Notes: generated from the letters alone by a model not told the origin. A DNA stretch of 64,000 bases from Christiangramia echinicola DSM 19838 (GCF_000423065.1 NZ_AUHG01000019.1:1-64000), one strand, 5' to 3'. Positions 36,003 through 44,469 are shown, counted from the stretch's first letter. Numbers and translations are program-made.

Positions 36003-39000
36003 GAGGTTTAATTAATTACTTTATAAAGTTCGGAGTTGCGGTTAATGTCGTGATCATTGCCTTTATTATTTTCGGGGTCCTTGGAGTGATGAATATGAAA
36101 TCTTCATTTTTCCCTCTTCAGGATTCTAAAATTATAAACATAAATATCGCCTATCCTGGTTCAGCTCCAGAGGAGATTGAAGAAGGTATCATTCTGAAGA
36201 TCGAAGATAACCTGAAAGGTCTTGAGGGAATAGACAGGGTTACGTCTACGGCAAGAGAAAGTGGTGGGTCTATCACGGTCGAGATCGAACGTGGAGAAAA
36301 CATTGACGCCATGCTTACCGAAGTGAAGAATGCGGTAGACCGTGTTCCTACATTTCCCGGTGGCATGGAGCCATTGGTAGTTTCTAAGCAGGAATTTATT
36401 CGGGAAACCATCAATTTCGCAGTTAGTGGTGATAATGTGCCATTGGCAACCTTAAAACAAATTAGCCAGCAAATAGAGAATGATCTGCGCTTGCTGGATG
36501 GGGTCTCTCAAATTAGTATTTCAGGATTTCCTCAGGAAGAGATTGAGATCGCGGTTAGCGAAAATGACCTTCTTGCTTACGATCTTACTTTTGATCAGGT
36601 TGCGCAGGCAGTTCGTAATTCGAATATTCTATCTACAGGAGGAACCATTAAAACCGATGCTGAAGATTATCTAATTCGCGCTAATAACAGGGCTTATTAT
36701 GCCGATGCTCTAAACGATATTGTTCTAAAGTCTAATGCTACAGGTGAGATTGTTCGTCTGGGTGAAATTGCCAAAGTTCGAGATCAATTTTCTGAAACTC
36801 CGAATGCACTTTATTTTAATGGGAATGTAGCAGTAAATATTTCAGTTAGTAATACAAGTAGCGAAGATTTGTTAGCCACTGCTGAAAAGATCAATGAATA
36901 TGTAGATGAGTTTAACCAGAAGAATAGCAATGTTCAGTTGAATGTGGTGAACGATCAATCTATTACCTTAAATCAGCGTACTCAATTACTGGTTGAAAAC
37001 GGTATCATGGGAATGCTGCTGGTGTTATTTTTCCTTTCACTTTTTCTGAATATCAGACTCGCATTCTGGGTAGCTTTTGGTTTGCCTATAGCATTCCTGG
37101 GGATGTTTATTTTCGCAGGTTCTTTTGGTGTTACGATCAATGTTTTATCACTTTTCGGGATGATCATTGTAATAGGGATTCTGGTAGATGATGGAATCGT
37201 TATTTCAGAAAATATTTATCAGCATTCAGAAATGGGTAAAAGCCCAGTTCAGGCCGCAATGGACGGAACGATGGAGGTTGTTCCTCCAATTCTATCGGCA
37301 ATTATTACTACGGTACTGGCTTTCTCTACCTTCCTCTTCCTGGACAGCCGGATTGGGGAATTCTTCGGAGAAGTCTCTACGGTAGTGATCCTTACCCTGG
37401 TGATTTCTTTAGTTGAAGCTTTGATCATTCTTCCTGCCCATATTGCACATTCTAAGGCATTGAAAAGAGATGATCCAAACGAAAAACCTAAAAAGGGAAT
37501 CGCTAAGTTCTTCCAGAAGATGAAAGTGGCCAATAGAATTGGTGACCGCGCTATGTCTTACATGCGGGACAAGATCTATAGTCCTGCCCTTAAGTTTGTG
37601 CTTACCCAACAAGTGCTTGCACTGGGAATTCTACTAACAGTACTGGTCTTAACCATAGGCGCTATTGGCGGAAACTGGATAAGGGTAACATTATTCCCCA
37701 GTATCGCCAGTGACCGGGTAAGTATAGATCTGCTGATGCCAGAAGGGGTTAACCCGGCCAGGACAGATTCTATTATTTCTATGGTGGAAGCTGCTGCATG
37801 GAGGGTTAATGATGATTATACAGAAAGGCAAACCGGCAATAAGCAGGTTGTTGAAAATATTATAAAAAGAGTAGGTCCAGGTAATAATAAAGCATCTTTA
37901 CAGGTCAACCTGCTACCCGGAGAAGAGCGTGATTTTGGGTCTCCTGAAATTACGAATGCGATACGGGATGAAGTAGGTCCTGTTTTTGGAGTAGAAAACC
38001 TGACTTTTGGTTCCGGGGGGAATTTTGGTGGTTCTCCAGTTTCAGTATCTCTTCTTGGAAACAATTTAGAAGAACTGGAAGCCGCAAAAGAGGAATTGAA
38101 GCAGGAACTGGAAAATAACTCTCTTTTAAAAGATGTAACAGATAATGATCCTCAGGGAATCAAAGAGATAAATGTTCAGCTTAAAGACAATGCATACGCA
38201 CTTGGTCTGGACCTGGGAGAGGTAATGCGTCAAATAAGAAATGGGTTCTTTGGAGCCCAGGCACAACGTTTTCAAAGAGGTCAGGACGAGATCAGGGTTT
38301 GGGTGAGATATGACCTTGAGAATAGAAGTTCTATTAACGATCTTGATGAGATGAGGCTGGTGACGCCTTCCGGGGAAAGGGTTCCTTTTGATGAGATCGC
38401 CAACTATGATATTGTTCGTGGAACTGAATCTATTAGTCACCTTGACGGAATGAGAGAGATTCGTGTTGCAGCAGATATGGAAGATCCAAATGGCAGTTCT
38501 ACAGAAATTATGGAAGATGTTAGAACAAATGTGCTTCCGCCAATTCTGGAAAAATATCCAAGCATTACAGTTTCTTTTGAAGGTCAGAACAGGGAAGCAT
38601 CTAAGTTATCCAGTTCTGCAGCTGCGGTGATACCAATTATTTTGTTTTTAATATATGCTACAATCGCGTTTACTTTTAGAAGTTATAGTCAGCCATTCCT
38701 TTTAATGATCATGATCCCATTTAGTATAATTGGCGTGGCCTGGGGTCACTGGTTGCATGATTTCCCTGTAAATGTACTTTCGGCATTAGGTATTATTGCG
38801 CTCATAGGAATTATGGTAAATGATGGGCTGGTTTTAATTGGAAAGTATAATAGCTTCCTGCGGCAGGGCATGGACTTTAATAAGGCCCTTTATGAAGCAG
38901 GTAAATCCAGGTTTAGAGCCATCTTTCTTACCTCGTTAACCACTATTGCCGGTCTGGCTCCTCTATTACTGGAAAAAAGCAGACAGGCACAATTCTTAAA

Positions 39001-39202
39001 ACCAATGGCGATCTCTATTTCTTACGGAATTGCCGTGGCAACAATTTTAACCCTGCTTTTATTGCCATTATTAATTTCTATAAGCAATAGCATTAAAGTA
39101 GGGGGAAAATGGCTAACAACTGGCGAGAAGCCTTCTAAGGAGGATATGGAAAGAGCTATTAAAGAGAAAAAAGAAGAAGAAGCGCATGAAAGTATTACGT
39201 AG
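35999..39202 (+). CDS. RND-family efflux pump (AcrB/MMPL type)
   Basis: 1067 residues, 12 predicted membrane helices and two large periplasmic loops. Helix 4 carries the proton-relay pair in IVIGILVDDGIVISENIYQ, and the second half repeats with LIGIMVNDGLVLIGKYN. It starts at a TTG that overlaps the adaptor stop; the next ATG would remove helix 1, so TTG is well supported. It exports hydrophobic or amphipathic compounds using the proton gradient. The HAE1-like group is likely, though the loop shape resembles a Bacteroidota subclade of uncertain substrate. It overlaps the TolC-like gene by 17 bp. Confidence 0.93.
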   Translation: MRGLINYFIKFGVAVNVVIIAFIIFGVLGVMNMKSSFFPLQDSKIININIAYPGSAPEEIEEGIILKIEDNLKGLEGIDRVTSTARESGGSITVEIERGENIDAMLTEVKNAVDRVPTFPGGMEPLVVSKQEFIRETINFAVSGDNVPLATLKQISQQIENDLRLLDGVSQISISGFPQEEIEIAVSENDLLAYDLTFDQVAQAVRNSNILSTGGTIKTDAEDYLIRANNRAYYADALNDIVLKSNATGEIVRLGEIAKVRDQFSETPNALYFNGNVAVNISVSNTSSEDLLATAEKINEYVDEFNQKNSNVQLNVVNDQSITLNQRTQLLVENGIMGMLLVLFFLSLFLNIRLAFWVAFGLPIAFLGMFIFAGSFGVTINVLSLFGMIIVIGILVDDGIVISENIYQHSEMGKSPVQAAMDGTMEVVPPILSAIITTVLAFSTFLFLDSRIGEFFGEVSTVVILTLVISLVEALIILPAHIAHSKALKRDDPNEKPKKGIAKFFQKMKVANRIGDRAMSYMRDKIYSPALKFVLTQQVLALGILLTVLVLTIGAIGGNWIRVTLFPSIASDRVSIDLLMPEGVNPARTDSIISMVEAAAWRVNDDYTERQTGNKQVVENIIKRVGPGNNKASLQVNLLPGEERDFGSPEITNAIRDEVGPVFGVENLTFGSGGNFGGSPVSVSLLGNNLEELEAAKEELKQELENNSLLKDVTDNDPQGIKEINVQLKDNAYALGLDLGEVMRQIRNGFFGAQAQRFQRGQDEIRVWVRYDLENRSSINDLDEMRLVTPSGERVPFDEIANYDIVRGTESISHLDGMREIRVAADMEDPNGSSTEIMEDVRTNVLPPILEKYPSITVSFEGQNREASKLSSSAAAVIPIILFLIYATIAFTFRSYSQPFLLMIMIPFSIIGVAWGHWLHDFPVNVLSALGIIALIGIMVNDGLVLIGKYNSFLRQGMDFNKALYEAGKSRFRAIFLTSLTTIAGLAPLLLEKSRQAQFLKPMAISISYGIAVATILTLLLLPLLISISNSIKVGGKWLTTGEKPSKEDMERAIKEKKEEEAHESIT

Positions 39203-40517
39203 TTTAATTCTAATTCTTATTGTCTCCTTCTCTAATACCCTGTGGTCACAAGAACCGGTATTAACGAAAGAGGAAGTTATTGCCAGAGCTCTTGAAGAAA
39301 ATTTCGGGATTAAACTGGCTAACAATAATGTAGAAATAGCAGATAATAATCAGGGGATACTTAACTCCGGATATTTGCCCACGCTTACCGGACTGGCAGG
39401 AGCTAATTATGATATCAATGATAGGATTACAGAACCGGAAAATGGTGAAGATGTGATCCAGAATGGTATTGAAAACAATGCTTATAATGCTTCTATAAAC
39501 CTGGGTTATACGCTTTTTGATGGTCTAGGCCGGTATTATAACTACAAGAGTTTAAAGGAGCAATATAACCTTTCTCAGCTGGAAGCAAGGGAAACCGTAG
39601 AGAATACGATCCTTCAGATCATGAGCGTCTATTATGAGATCGCCAGGCTATCTGAAAATGTAAATGTTTTAGAGGAAACCCTGGATATTTCTAAGAACAG
39701 GGTGACCAGGGCTCAGTATCAATTTGAGTACGGGCAGGCAAATAACCTGGTGGTTTTAAATGCACGGGTAGACGTAAACAATGATAGTATCGCTTTAATT
39801 GAAACTGAACAGCAACTAAGAAATACTAAAAGAGATCTCAATGTCCTTCTGGATAGGGAGGTAAATGATAATCTTTTCGCGGTAGATACAACTGTGAATT
39901 TTGTTTCAGACTTAGAATTAGAAAGTTTCATAGACGAAGCTGAAACTAATAATGTATCCCTGCTTCAAATTGATCAGGATCTTGAAATTAGTGAGTACGA
40001 TATCAAGATAAATAAATCTGGATACCTTCCTGTGGTAGATCTAACCGGGTCTTATGGCTGGAATAAGAATAGAAGTGCGGCCTCGGCCTTTTTTCCGGGA
40101 TCTACAACTACCAGAGATGGTTTTTCTGCCGGAGTTAGTTTAAGATGGGATATTTTTGATGGTGGAAGGACCAGTGTGTTGGTCGATAACTCCAAAATAA
40201 GGTACGAGAATCAGCAAATCCTGAAAGAGCAACGTGAAACTGAAATTCGACGCGACATCGCAAATGCCTTGGGGAATTACCGTAATAAGTTATATATTCT
40301 TAATGTTCAGGAGGATAATGTAAGAACAAACCTGGATAATTTTAACCGTAGTGAAGAACAGTACAAACTGGGAAGGATCACTTCTATAGAATTCAGGCAG
40401 GCACAGATCAATCTACTTGATGCGCGTACGAGCCTGAACCTGGCAAAATATGACGCGAAGCTTGCCGAATTGCAGGTTCTTCAGCTAACGGGGCAGTTGT
40501 TGAATGTAGAATTGTAG
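39186..40517 (+). CDS. TolC-family outer-membrane efflux channel
   Basis: 443 residues. A Sec signal (LRSLILILIVSFSNTLWSQ) is followed by two OEP repeats: EVIARALEENFGIKLANNNVEIADNN with INLGYTLFDGLGRYYNYKSLKEQYNLS, and a second with VSLRWDIFDGGRTSVLVDNSKIRYENQ. It forms the trimeric outer-membrane duct of the tripartite pump. The start overlaps the RND gene, completing an adaptor-pump-channel operon. Confidence 0.93.
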   Translation: MKVLRSLILILIVSFSNTLWSQEPVLTKEEVIARALEENFGIKLANNNVEIADNNQGILNSGYLPTLTGLAGANYDINDRITEPENGEDVIQNGIENNAYNASINLGYTLFDGLGRYYNYKSLKEQYNLSQLEARETVENTILQIMSVYYEIARLSENVNVLEETLDISKNRVTRAQYQFEYGQANNLVVLNARVDVNNDSIALIETEQQLRNTKRDLNVLLDREVNDNLFAVDTTVNFVSDLELESFIDEAETNNVSLLQIDQDLEISEYDIKINKSGYLPVVDLTGSYGWNKNRSAASAFFPGSTTTRDGFSAGVSLRWDIFDGGRTSVLVDNSKIRYENQQILKEQRETEIRRDIANALGNYRNKLYILNVQEDNVRTNLDNFNRSEEQYKLGRITSIEFRQAQINLLDARTSLNLAKYDAKLAELQVLQLTGQLLNVEL

Positions 40518-40519
40518 AT

Positions 40520-40702
40520 ATGTTTGAGCACTTTTTTCAATGTCCTTATTGCTGGGAAGAGATATCAGTTCTTCTGGACCCTTCAGTCTCAACTCAAACT
40601 TATATTGAAGACTGTGAGGTATGCTGTCGTCCTATAGAATTCAGAGTAGCATTTGAAGAGGGTGAACTAATTGAATTCCAGTATTCTGACATTGAGCAAT
40701 AA
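40520..40702 (+). CDS. CPXCG-motif cysteine-rich small protein
   Basis: 60 residues. QCPYCWEEI near the start (C8, C11) and DCEVCCRPIEF (C32, C35, C36) form a probable zinc or metal site. It matches the conserved but uncharacterised CPXCG family. Just 2 bp separate it from the TolC-like stop, so it is cotranscribed or coupled with the efflux operon. Confidence 0.8.
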   Translation: MFEHFFQCPYCWEEISVLLDPSVSTQTYIEDCEVCCRPIEFRVAFEEGELIEFQYSDIEQ

Positions 40703-40763
40703 TATTATCATTACCGGGAATCTGGCAATTTAATAATTGCTATTTTTAGTTCTTTGATAAATT

Positions 40764-41117
40764 ATGCCAGTAAGTTTTGAATTAGCAGGTAACGTTATAG
40801 GTGTCATGGTAGATAAGGATATTAGCAAAGACTATCTTGATGAAATTCACGCTATAATAGAGAAGAAGTTAAAAGAACATGATAGCATTAATCTATTTTG
40901 CGAGATCATGCCAGATAATAGTGTCCCTTTAAAATTTATGTTAGAAAATTTGAAGTTCAAATTTGATCATTCAGACCAGATCCAGAAACTAGCGATGGTT
41001 ACAAATCTGGCCTGGGTAAGAGCAATTATGGACGTAGATAATTTTTTTGTTAGTACAGAAGTGAAGTCTTTTGAGCTGAAGGACAGGCTAGAAGCAATTC
41101 AATGGATATCACATTGA
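40764..41117 (+). CDS. SpoIIAA-like (STAS-type) protein
   Basis: 117 residues with the SpoIIAA-like pattern: GNVIGVMVDKDISKDYLDEIHAIIEKKLKEHDSINLFCEI, then KLAMVTNLAWVRAIMDVDNFF and EVKSFELKDRLEAIQWIS at the end. This fold resembles STAS domains and CRAL-TRIO, and its role in Gram-negatives is unknown. A cytoplasmic single-domain protein. It is followed by the initiator tRNA with its own promoter. Confidence 0.75.
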   Translation: MPVSFELAGNVIGVMVDKDISKDYLDEIHAIIEKKLKEHDSINLFCEIMPDNSVPLKFMLENLKFKFDHSDQIQKLAMVTNLAWVRAIMDVDNFFVSTEVKSFELKDRLEAIQWISH

Positions 41118-41139
41118 AATTTTATTCAAAAAAGTTTGG

Positions 41140-41167
41140 TGTAATTCTAAAAATGATACTATATTTG
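41140..41167 (+). promoter_or_regulatory. Promoter of the initiator tRNA
   Basis: A TTTG-like -33 element near 41135-41138 and a perfect TATATTTG -7 box at 41160-41167, with about 21 bp between them. The predicted start of transcription is near 41172, seven bases before the mature tRNA. Confidence 0.7.
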
Positions 41168-41178
41168 CCGTCCAATAT

Positions 41179-41251
<73 letters not shown>

Positions 41252-41257
41252 CTAAGT

Positions 41258-41289
41258 AAAAAAAGCCACTCAATCGAGTGGCTTTTTTT
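41258..41289 (+). terminator. Intrinsic terminator of the tRNA
   Basis: AAAAAAAGCCACTC pairs with GAGTGGCTTTTTTT around AATC. The A run also makes it usable in the opposite direction. Confidence 0.9.
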
Positions 41290-41314
41290 ATTCCTGTATT
41301 TATAGGGCTAAACC

Positions 41315-41443
41315 TTACTCTGTAGAGAGGAGTATAGTATTAATTACCTGAATAACTCCATTATTTGAAGGTAGGTTCATATTCATTATCCTAAAATCAT
41401 TTGCTAACATATCTTCATCGTTCATATCTATAACGGATGGCAT
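41315..41443 (-). pseudogene. Fasciclin-domain C-terminal remnant
   Basis: The minus strand encodes MPSVIDMNDEDMLAND, then FRIMNMNLPSNNGVIQVINTILLSTE and a stop. The NGVIxVIxTxLL ending is the typical last strand of a FAS1/fasciclin domain. No upstream FAS1 sequence precedes it: a stop follows within five codons, and the frame runs into the CPBP protease gene, whose last codons overlap it in another frame. It looks like the stump of a surface fasciclin gene removed by deletion. Confidence 0.4.
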
Positions 41444-42107
41444 TATTTTTTCCTTTTAAATAATAGAAGGTAAAAAGGGGAAGGACCAGGATCTGGTAGA
41501 GTAAAAAAACAATATATAAGTAGCCCATGGGTTGTCCTCCTGAAGTTATCAAAAACTGATCTCCAAGGGGGGCTTCAGAAAAAATAGTTATGGTAAAAAG
41601 GTTCCAGCCAAAATGTAAAGCAAATGGCAGGTAAAGTGATCTTGTCTCAGCAAAAGCATAAGCAAACATCATTCCTCCAATAAAAGTGATTAGAAATGTA
41701 TGTATCATTGGCATTAAACTTCCATATACATTATAAGAGAACCAGTGGTAGACTCCAAAAATGATCGAAGAAAGAAGACAGGCTTTGTGTTTTCCAAGGT
41801 ATTTGATAGCCAGAATAAGCAATGCTCCACGAAATAGTAGTTCTTCCGTTAGGACCGATCTAAACGTCCACCAGGCACCTAATAGAAAATCTCGTACAGT
41901 GTAATTTTCATTTACCTTAAAATTATAATCCAGGCTCTTTATTATTAATAGGAAATAAACTGTACATACAATTGCAGATACCGAAAACCCAATTACGAAA
42001 CTTCTTAGTCTTTCAGATTTGGGCTTATAACCAAATTCTGAAAAATCTATTTTAAAGACCTTTAATAGCACGAGGGAAATACAAATGATAATAAGCAGTC
42101 CAATCAT
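41415..42107 (-). CDS. CPBP-family intramembrane metalloprotease
   Basis: 230 residues with six or seven membrane helices. The metalloprotease motifs are EELLFRG (LTEELLFRGALL), FGVYHWFSY and HFGWNLF, which supply the Glu/His residues of CAAX protease/bacteriocin-processing enzymes. Substrate unknown. The final residues (KGKNNAIRYRYER) come from DNA overlapping the fasciclin remnant, so the C-terminus may have been changed by the same rearrangement. It is divergent from an XRE regulator, and the gap between holds repeated TGTCATATAAA motifs. Confidence 0.82.
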   Translation of the reverse strand: MIGLLIIICISLVLLKVFKIDFSEFGYKPKSERLRSFVIGFSVSAIVCTVYFLLIIKSLDYNFKVNENYTVRDFLLGAWWTFRSVLTEELLFRGALLILAIKYLGKHKACLLSSIIFGVYHWFSYNVYGSLMPMIHTFLITFIGGMMFAYAFAETRSLYLPFALHFGWNLFTITIFSEAPLGDQFLITSGGQPMGYLYIVFLLYQILVLPLFTFYYLKGKNNAIRYRYER

Positions 42108-42184
42108 TTCTAAAACAGTAATTAAGGTTCAAAATTAGACATTAAATGATCCTTATTATAGTCATTGCAAGCACAAGAACCTTC

Positions 42185-42308
42185 TGTCATATAAAATGTC
42201 ACATTAATACGGTTCGTAGTTCCCGATTAGAACGGTCATTTTGTTTAACTCAGAAAAGAGACAACAATTAAATATTAGTATTTTTAAAACTTCAGATTGT
42301 CATATAAA
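42185..42308 (+). promoter_or_regulatory. Paired operator candidates TGTCATATAAA
   Basis: The 11-nt TGTCATATAAA occurs at 42185-42195 and 42298-42308 in the divergent gap between the CPBP protease and the XRE gene. The second copy lies in a perfect inverted repeat (GTCAT-ATAA-ATGAC), 27 bp before the XRE start codon. Autoregulation by the XRE protein is the simplest reading. Confidence 0.4.
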
Positions 42309-42339
42309 TGACCTGTGGAAAATGTATTAATCAGGATAA

Positions 42340-42756
42340 ATGGAAGCTACAAAAGAAAAACTGGCTAGTCTTGTAAAGGGCAGTAGAAGGGAAAAGGGGT
42401 TAACCCAGGCTAAACTTGCCGAGATCACCGGCCTAAGTTTGCGTTCTATACAACGAATAGAAAAGGCGGAAGTTTATCCCAGGGATTATACCTTGAATAA
42501 GATTATGGAAGTTTTACAAATCCCCCTGTATTCTTTAGACAAAGATGTAAATTCTCAAGGATCATTGGGTAAAAAGATCATTCTTTCTGTTTCCAGCGGA
42601 CTAATTATTTTACTTTTATCTATGGCATTTATTTCACAATCTCCAACTTTCCCCGAGACTCATTTTGAATTGTATTTATTCTGGAGCGCGGTAGTCATCC
42701 TGATTTCTTTAATACAATGGATGGTTTGGAACGAAATTTTTGCAAGGTTAAATTAA
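42340..42756 (+). CDS. XRE-family HTH regulator with membrane anchor
   Basis: 138 residues. An N-terminal HTH_3 domain (7-60: LVKGSRREKGLTQAKLAEITGLSLRSIQRIEKAEVYPRDYTLNKIMEVL) is joined to two membrane helices (about 75-95 and 108-128). This membrane-tethered XRE layout is common in flavobacteria; target genes are unknown. It is divergent from the CPBP protease with candidate operators between. Confidence 0.8.
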   Translation: MEATKEKLASLVKGSRREKGLTQAKLAEITGLSLRSIQRIEKAEVYPRDYTLNKIMEVLQIPLYSLDKDVNSQGSLGKKIILSVSSGLIILLLSMAFISQSPTFPETHFELYLFWSAVVILISLIQWMVWNEIFARLN

Positions 42757-42860
42757 TGAGAGTTTGGCAATATGGATGTAATTATTACCTAAGCTTTGAT
42801 AAATAATGTATTGTGCTAATATTTAATTTGTTAGAGTTAATGCCTATGCGATTATAAAGA

Positions 42861-42931
42861 TATATTTGTTATTAGAATTTAGTTAAAGAATTAAGGGGCT
42901 TGAAATTGTAGGGATTCGGCCCCTTTTTTTA
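42861..42931 (+). ncRNA. Possible very short transcript between a -7 box and a terminator
   Basis: A perfect TATATTTG box (42861-42868) is followed 25 bp later by an intrinsic terminator (42891-42931), with no reading frame between. This could yield an RNA of about 55 nt. No matching -33 element was found, so the box may be fortuitous. Confidence 0.25.
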
Positions 42932-42933
42932 TT
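42891..42933 (+). terminator. Intrinsic terminator between convergent XRE operons
   Basis: AAGGGGCT pairs with GGCCCCTT around an 18-nt loop and is followed by T7. It lies between the convergent XRE genes and may serve both directions. Confidence 0.7.
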
Positions 42934-42943
42934 TTTTGGATAC

Positions 42944-43138
42944 TCATATTTCATTTTGAAATATCTCTTCAATAGTTTTCCCGAATAAATGCGAAAGTTT
43001 AAAGGCCAGAGGTAAACTAGGGTCGAATTTTCCTTTTTCTATAGCATTCACAGTTTGTCTTGATACTTCAAGTTTAGCAGCCAGTTGCGCCTGGGTAAGA
43101 TCCATTTCGGCACGGAGTACTTTTATCCTGTTTTTCAT
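42944..43138 (-). CDS. Small XRE-family (YozG-like) regulator
   Basis: 64 residues, almost entirely an HTH_3 domain: IKVLRAEMDLTQAQLAAKLEVSRQTVNAIEKGKFDPSLPLAFKLSHLFGKTIEEIF. This subgroup is usually paired with a small membrane protein and represses its own operon. It overlaps the upstream membrane protein gene by four bases (ATGA), so the two are translationally coupled. Operator candidates with extended symmetry lie upstream of the pair (43571-43584 and 43613-43626). Confidence 0.88.
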   Translation of the reverse strand: MKNRIKVLRAEMDLTQAQLAAKLEVSRQTVNAIEKGKFDPSLPLAFKLSHLFGKTIEEIFQNEI

Positions 43139-43551
43139 CTATATCGCATATTTCCAATGATTGTTCCTGCTAAATAGGTTAACCCAATAAGAATTACCAG
43201 GTGAGAAATTTCGGCATCATAGCTTATAAGATTTGTAACATCCAGCATAGAGTAGCTTAAACCAAAGATTACGGCAACCCCGAGAGCTAGGCTCATAGCC
43301 TCTAATTGAATTTTTCTTTGAAGCTCGTCCAGAGAATTTAAATGTCTCTTGTTAGCAAAAATAACTCCAATCCCGATCGCCAGATTCACTAAAATTGCGA
43401 TAATTGTTAGAGGAATATTTTCGTTCCAAAGAAATTTAGGTCCAAAAGAGACAAGCGCCATGGTTAACACCCAGGCTCCCGTCCAGTATGCAAGATTTAC
43501 TGTATTTTTTCTGGTGTTATCACACCAGTTTTTGTCAGTTTGTTTCATCAT
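43135..43551 (-). CDS. Four-helix membrane protein coupled to the XRE regulator
   Basis: 138 residues with four hydrophobic helices (about 20-40, 48-65, 85-103 and 113-132) and the charged segment NKRHLNSLDELQRKIQLEAMSLALGVAV. Homologous arrangements (membrane protein plus YozG-like regulator) are common in Bacteria and sometimes annotated near DUF2178. The function is unknown; signal-dependent control of the regulator is a guess. First gene of the two-gene operon. Confidence 0.7.
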   Translation of the reverse strand: MMKQTDKNWCDNTRKNTVNLAYWTGAWVLTMALVSFGPKFLWNENIPLTIIAILVNLAIGIGVIFANKRHLNSLDELQRKIQLEAMSLALGVAVIFGLSYSMLDVTNLISYDAEISHLVILIGLTYLAGTIIGNMRYR

Positions 43552-43570
43552 TTCTATTTTTATATGTAAA

Positions 43571-43584
43571 GTTTGTTTTACAAA
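43571..43584 (-). promoter_or_regulatory. Operator candidate 1 overlapping the XRE operon -7 box
   Basis: GTTTGTTTTACAAA, an exact 14-nt match to 43613-43626, with inner symmetry TTTGT-TTT-ACAAA and overlap with a second symmetry (TTTAC/GTAAA). The minus-strand -7 box TACATTTG (43588-43581) lies partly inside it, so binding would block transcription. Confidence 0.6.
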
Positions 43585-43612
43585 TGTAAATAAATATTTG
43601 AATAATTGACTG

Positions 43613-43626
43613 GTTTGTTTTACAAA
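43613..43626 (-). promoter_or_regulatory. Operator candidate 2 of the XRE operon
   Basis: Exact second copy of GTTTGTTTTACAAA, 42 bp (four helical turns) from copy 1, followed by TTTTAC-AAAAA-GTAAAA symmetry. Confidence 0.6.
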
Positions 43627-43877
43627 AAGTAAAATAAACTTGACTTATTAGTTATTGGTGGTGTCTAAGGATGTTGATATGGCTAAGTGAAATCTTTGTA
43701 AAACCCCTTTATATTCCCGGATGATTCTATCAAATATCCCCTATAATGGGTATTTTTTTATATCTAATCTATCCTTAAATTGTGCATTGTTATTTCATTA
43801 GTGGATTTTTTAGAGTTATTTTATGTAGGGTAGAAATAACTTTTTTCAATATTAATCCTTAATTGACTTGACCAATC

Positions 43878-43908
43878 AAAACCTTTCAGATTTCTGGAAG
43901 GTTTTTGC
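43878..43908 (+). terminator. Intrinsic terminator of an unidentified transcript
   Basis: AAAACCTTTCAG pairs with CTGGAAGGTTTT (one G-U) around ATTT, with a T run. No gene lies directly upstream on this strand. Confidence 0.65.
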
Positions 43909-44002
43909 CTTTTCCTCCTTTTACAATTTTGTTTACCGTTTTTCAGTAAGTAAACTACTATATAGATAGTTTTTGCTAGCTTTATTAAAATGTCGCTTTA
44001 TT

Positions 44003-44446
44003 ATGGAAATAGAGATCTCAGAATTCCTGCTAAAAAATGGCGCTGCGGCATTTGCAGGTTTGCTTATGGGACTGGAAAGACAATACAAGGGTAAACCGGC
44101 GGGCCTTAAAACCAATATGCTGGTTGCCCTTGGTGCATCAGGCTTCATAATGATTTCATTACTTTTTAAAGATTCCGGAAGTACAGATATGACCAGGATA
44201 GTTGGTCAGGTAGTAGTTGGTGTTGGTTTTTTAGGAGCTGGCGTTATCTTACATGGAGAAAAAGGTAAGAAAGTTGAGGGGCTTGCTACCGCGGCAACTA
44301 TCTGGTGTAGTGCCGCTGCAGGATGTTTTGCCGGCTTTGCTCTCTATTTACCTCTTTTAATTTTTACCATCTTTGTTGTGGTAATTAATTTAGTGTTTGG
44401 ATATTTGAACTTAAAGCTAAGCAATCATACAAATCAAGATGAGTAG
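44003..44446 (+). CDS. MgtC/SapB-family membrane protein
   Basis: 147 residues from the ATG at 44003. Four or five helices with the family core LLMGLERQYKGKPAGLKTNMLVALGASGF, RIVGQVVVGVGFLGAGVILH and VEGLATAATIWCSAAAGCFAG. MgtC-like proteins are linked to Mg2+ stress and F-type ATPase control, though most family members are uncharacterised. The C-terminal regulatory domain of long MgtC is missing, as in SapB types. A TTG at 43973 in upstream AT-rich DNA was not accepted as start. Confidence 0.85.
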   Translation: MEIEISEFLLKNGAAAFAGLLMGLERQYKGKPAGLKTNMLVALGASGFIMISLLFKDSGSTDMTRIVGQVVVGVGFLGAGVILHGEKGKKVEGLATAATIWCSAAAGCFAGFALYLPLLIFTIFVVVINLVFGYLNLKLSNHTNQDE

Positions 44447-44469
44447 ATTTGTTTTTAAAATGACGATGT

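Larger units (their letters stand above)
43552..44002. other. Intergenic region with operators and a terminator
   Basis: 451 bp upstream of both the XRE operon and the MgtC-type gene. It holds the two 14-nt repeats with the -7 box of the XRE operon (43571-43626), about 240 bp in which I see no gene, and a strong terminator (43878-43908). What that terminator ends is unclear; an unannotated small RNA is possible. Confidence 0.55.

Noticed and set aside
43860-43878. TTGACCAATCAA as another Crp/Fnr-type site
   Set aside because: The half-sites are separated by four bases, not six, and no -7 box lies 29-30 bp downstream.
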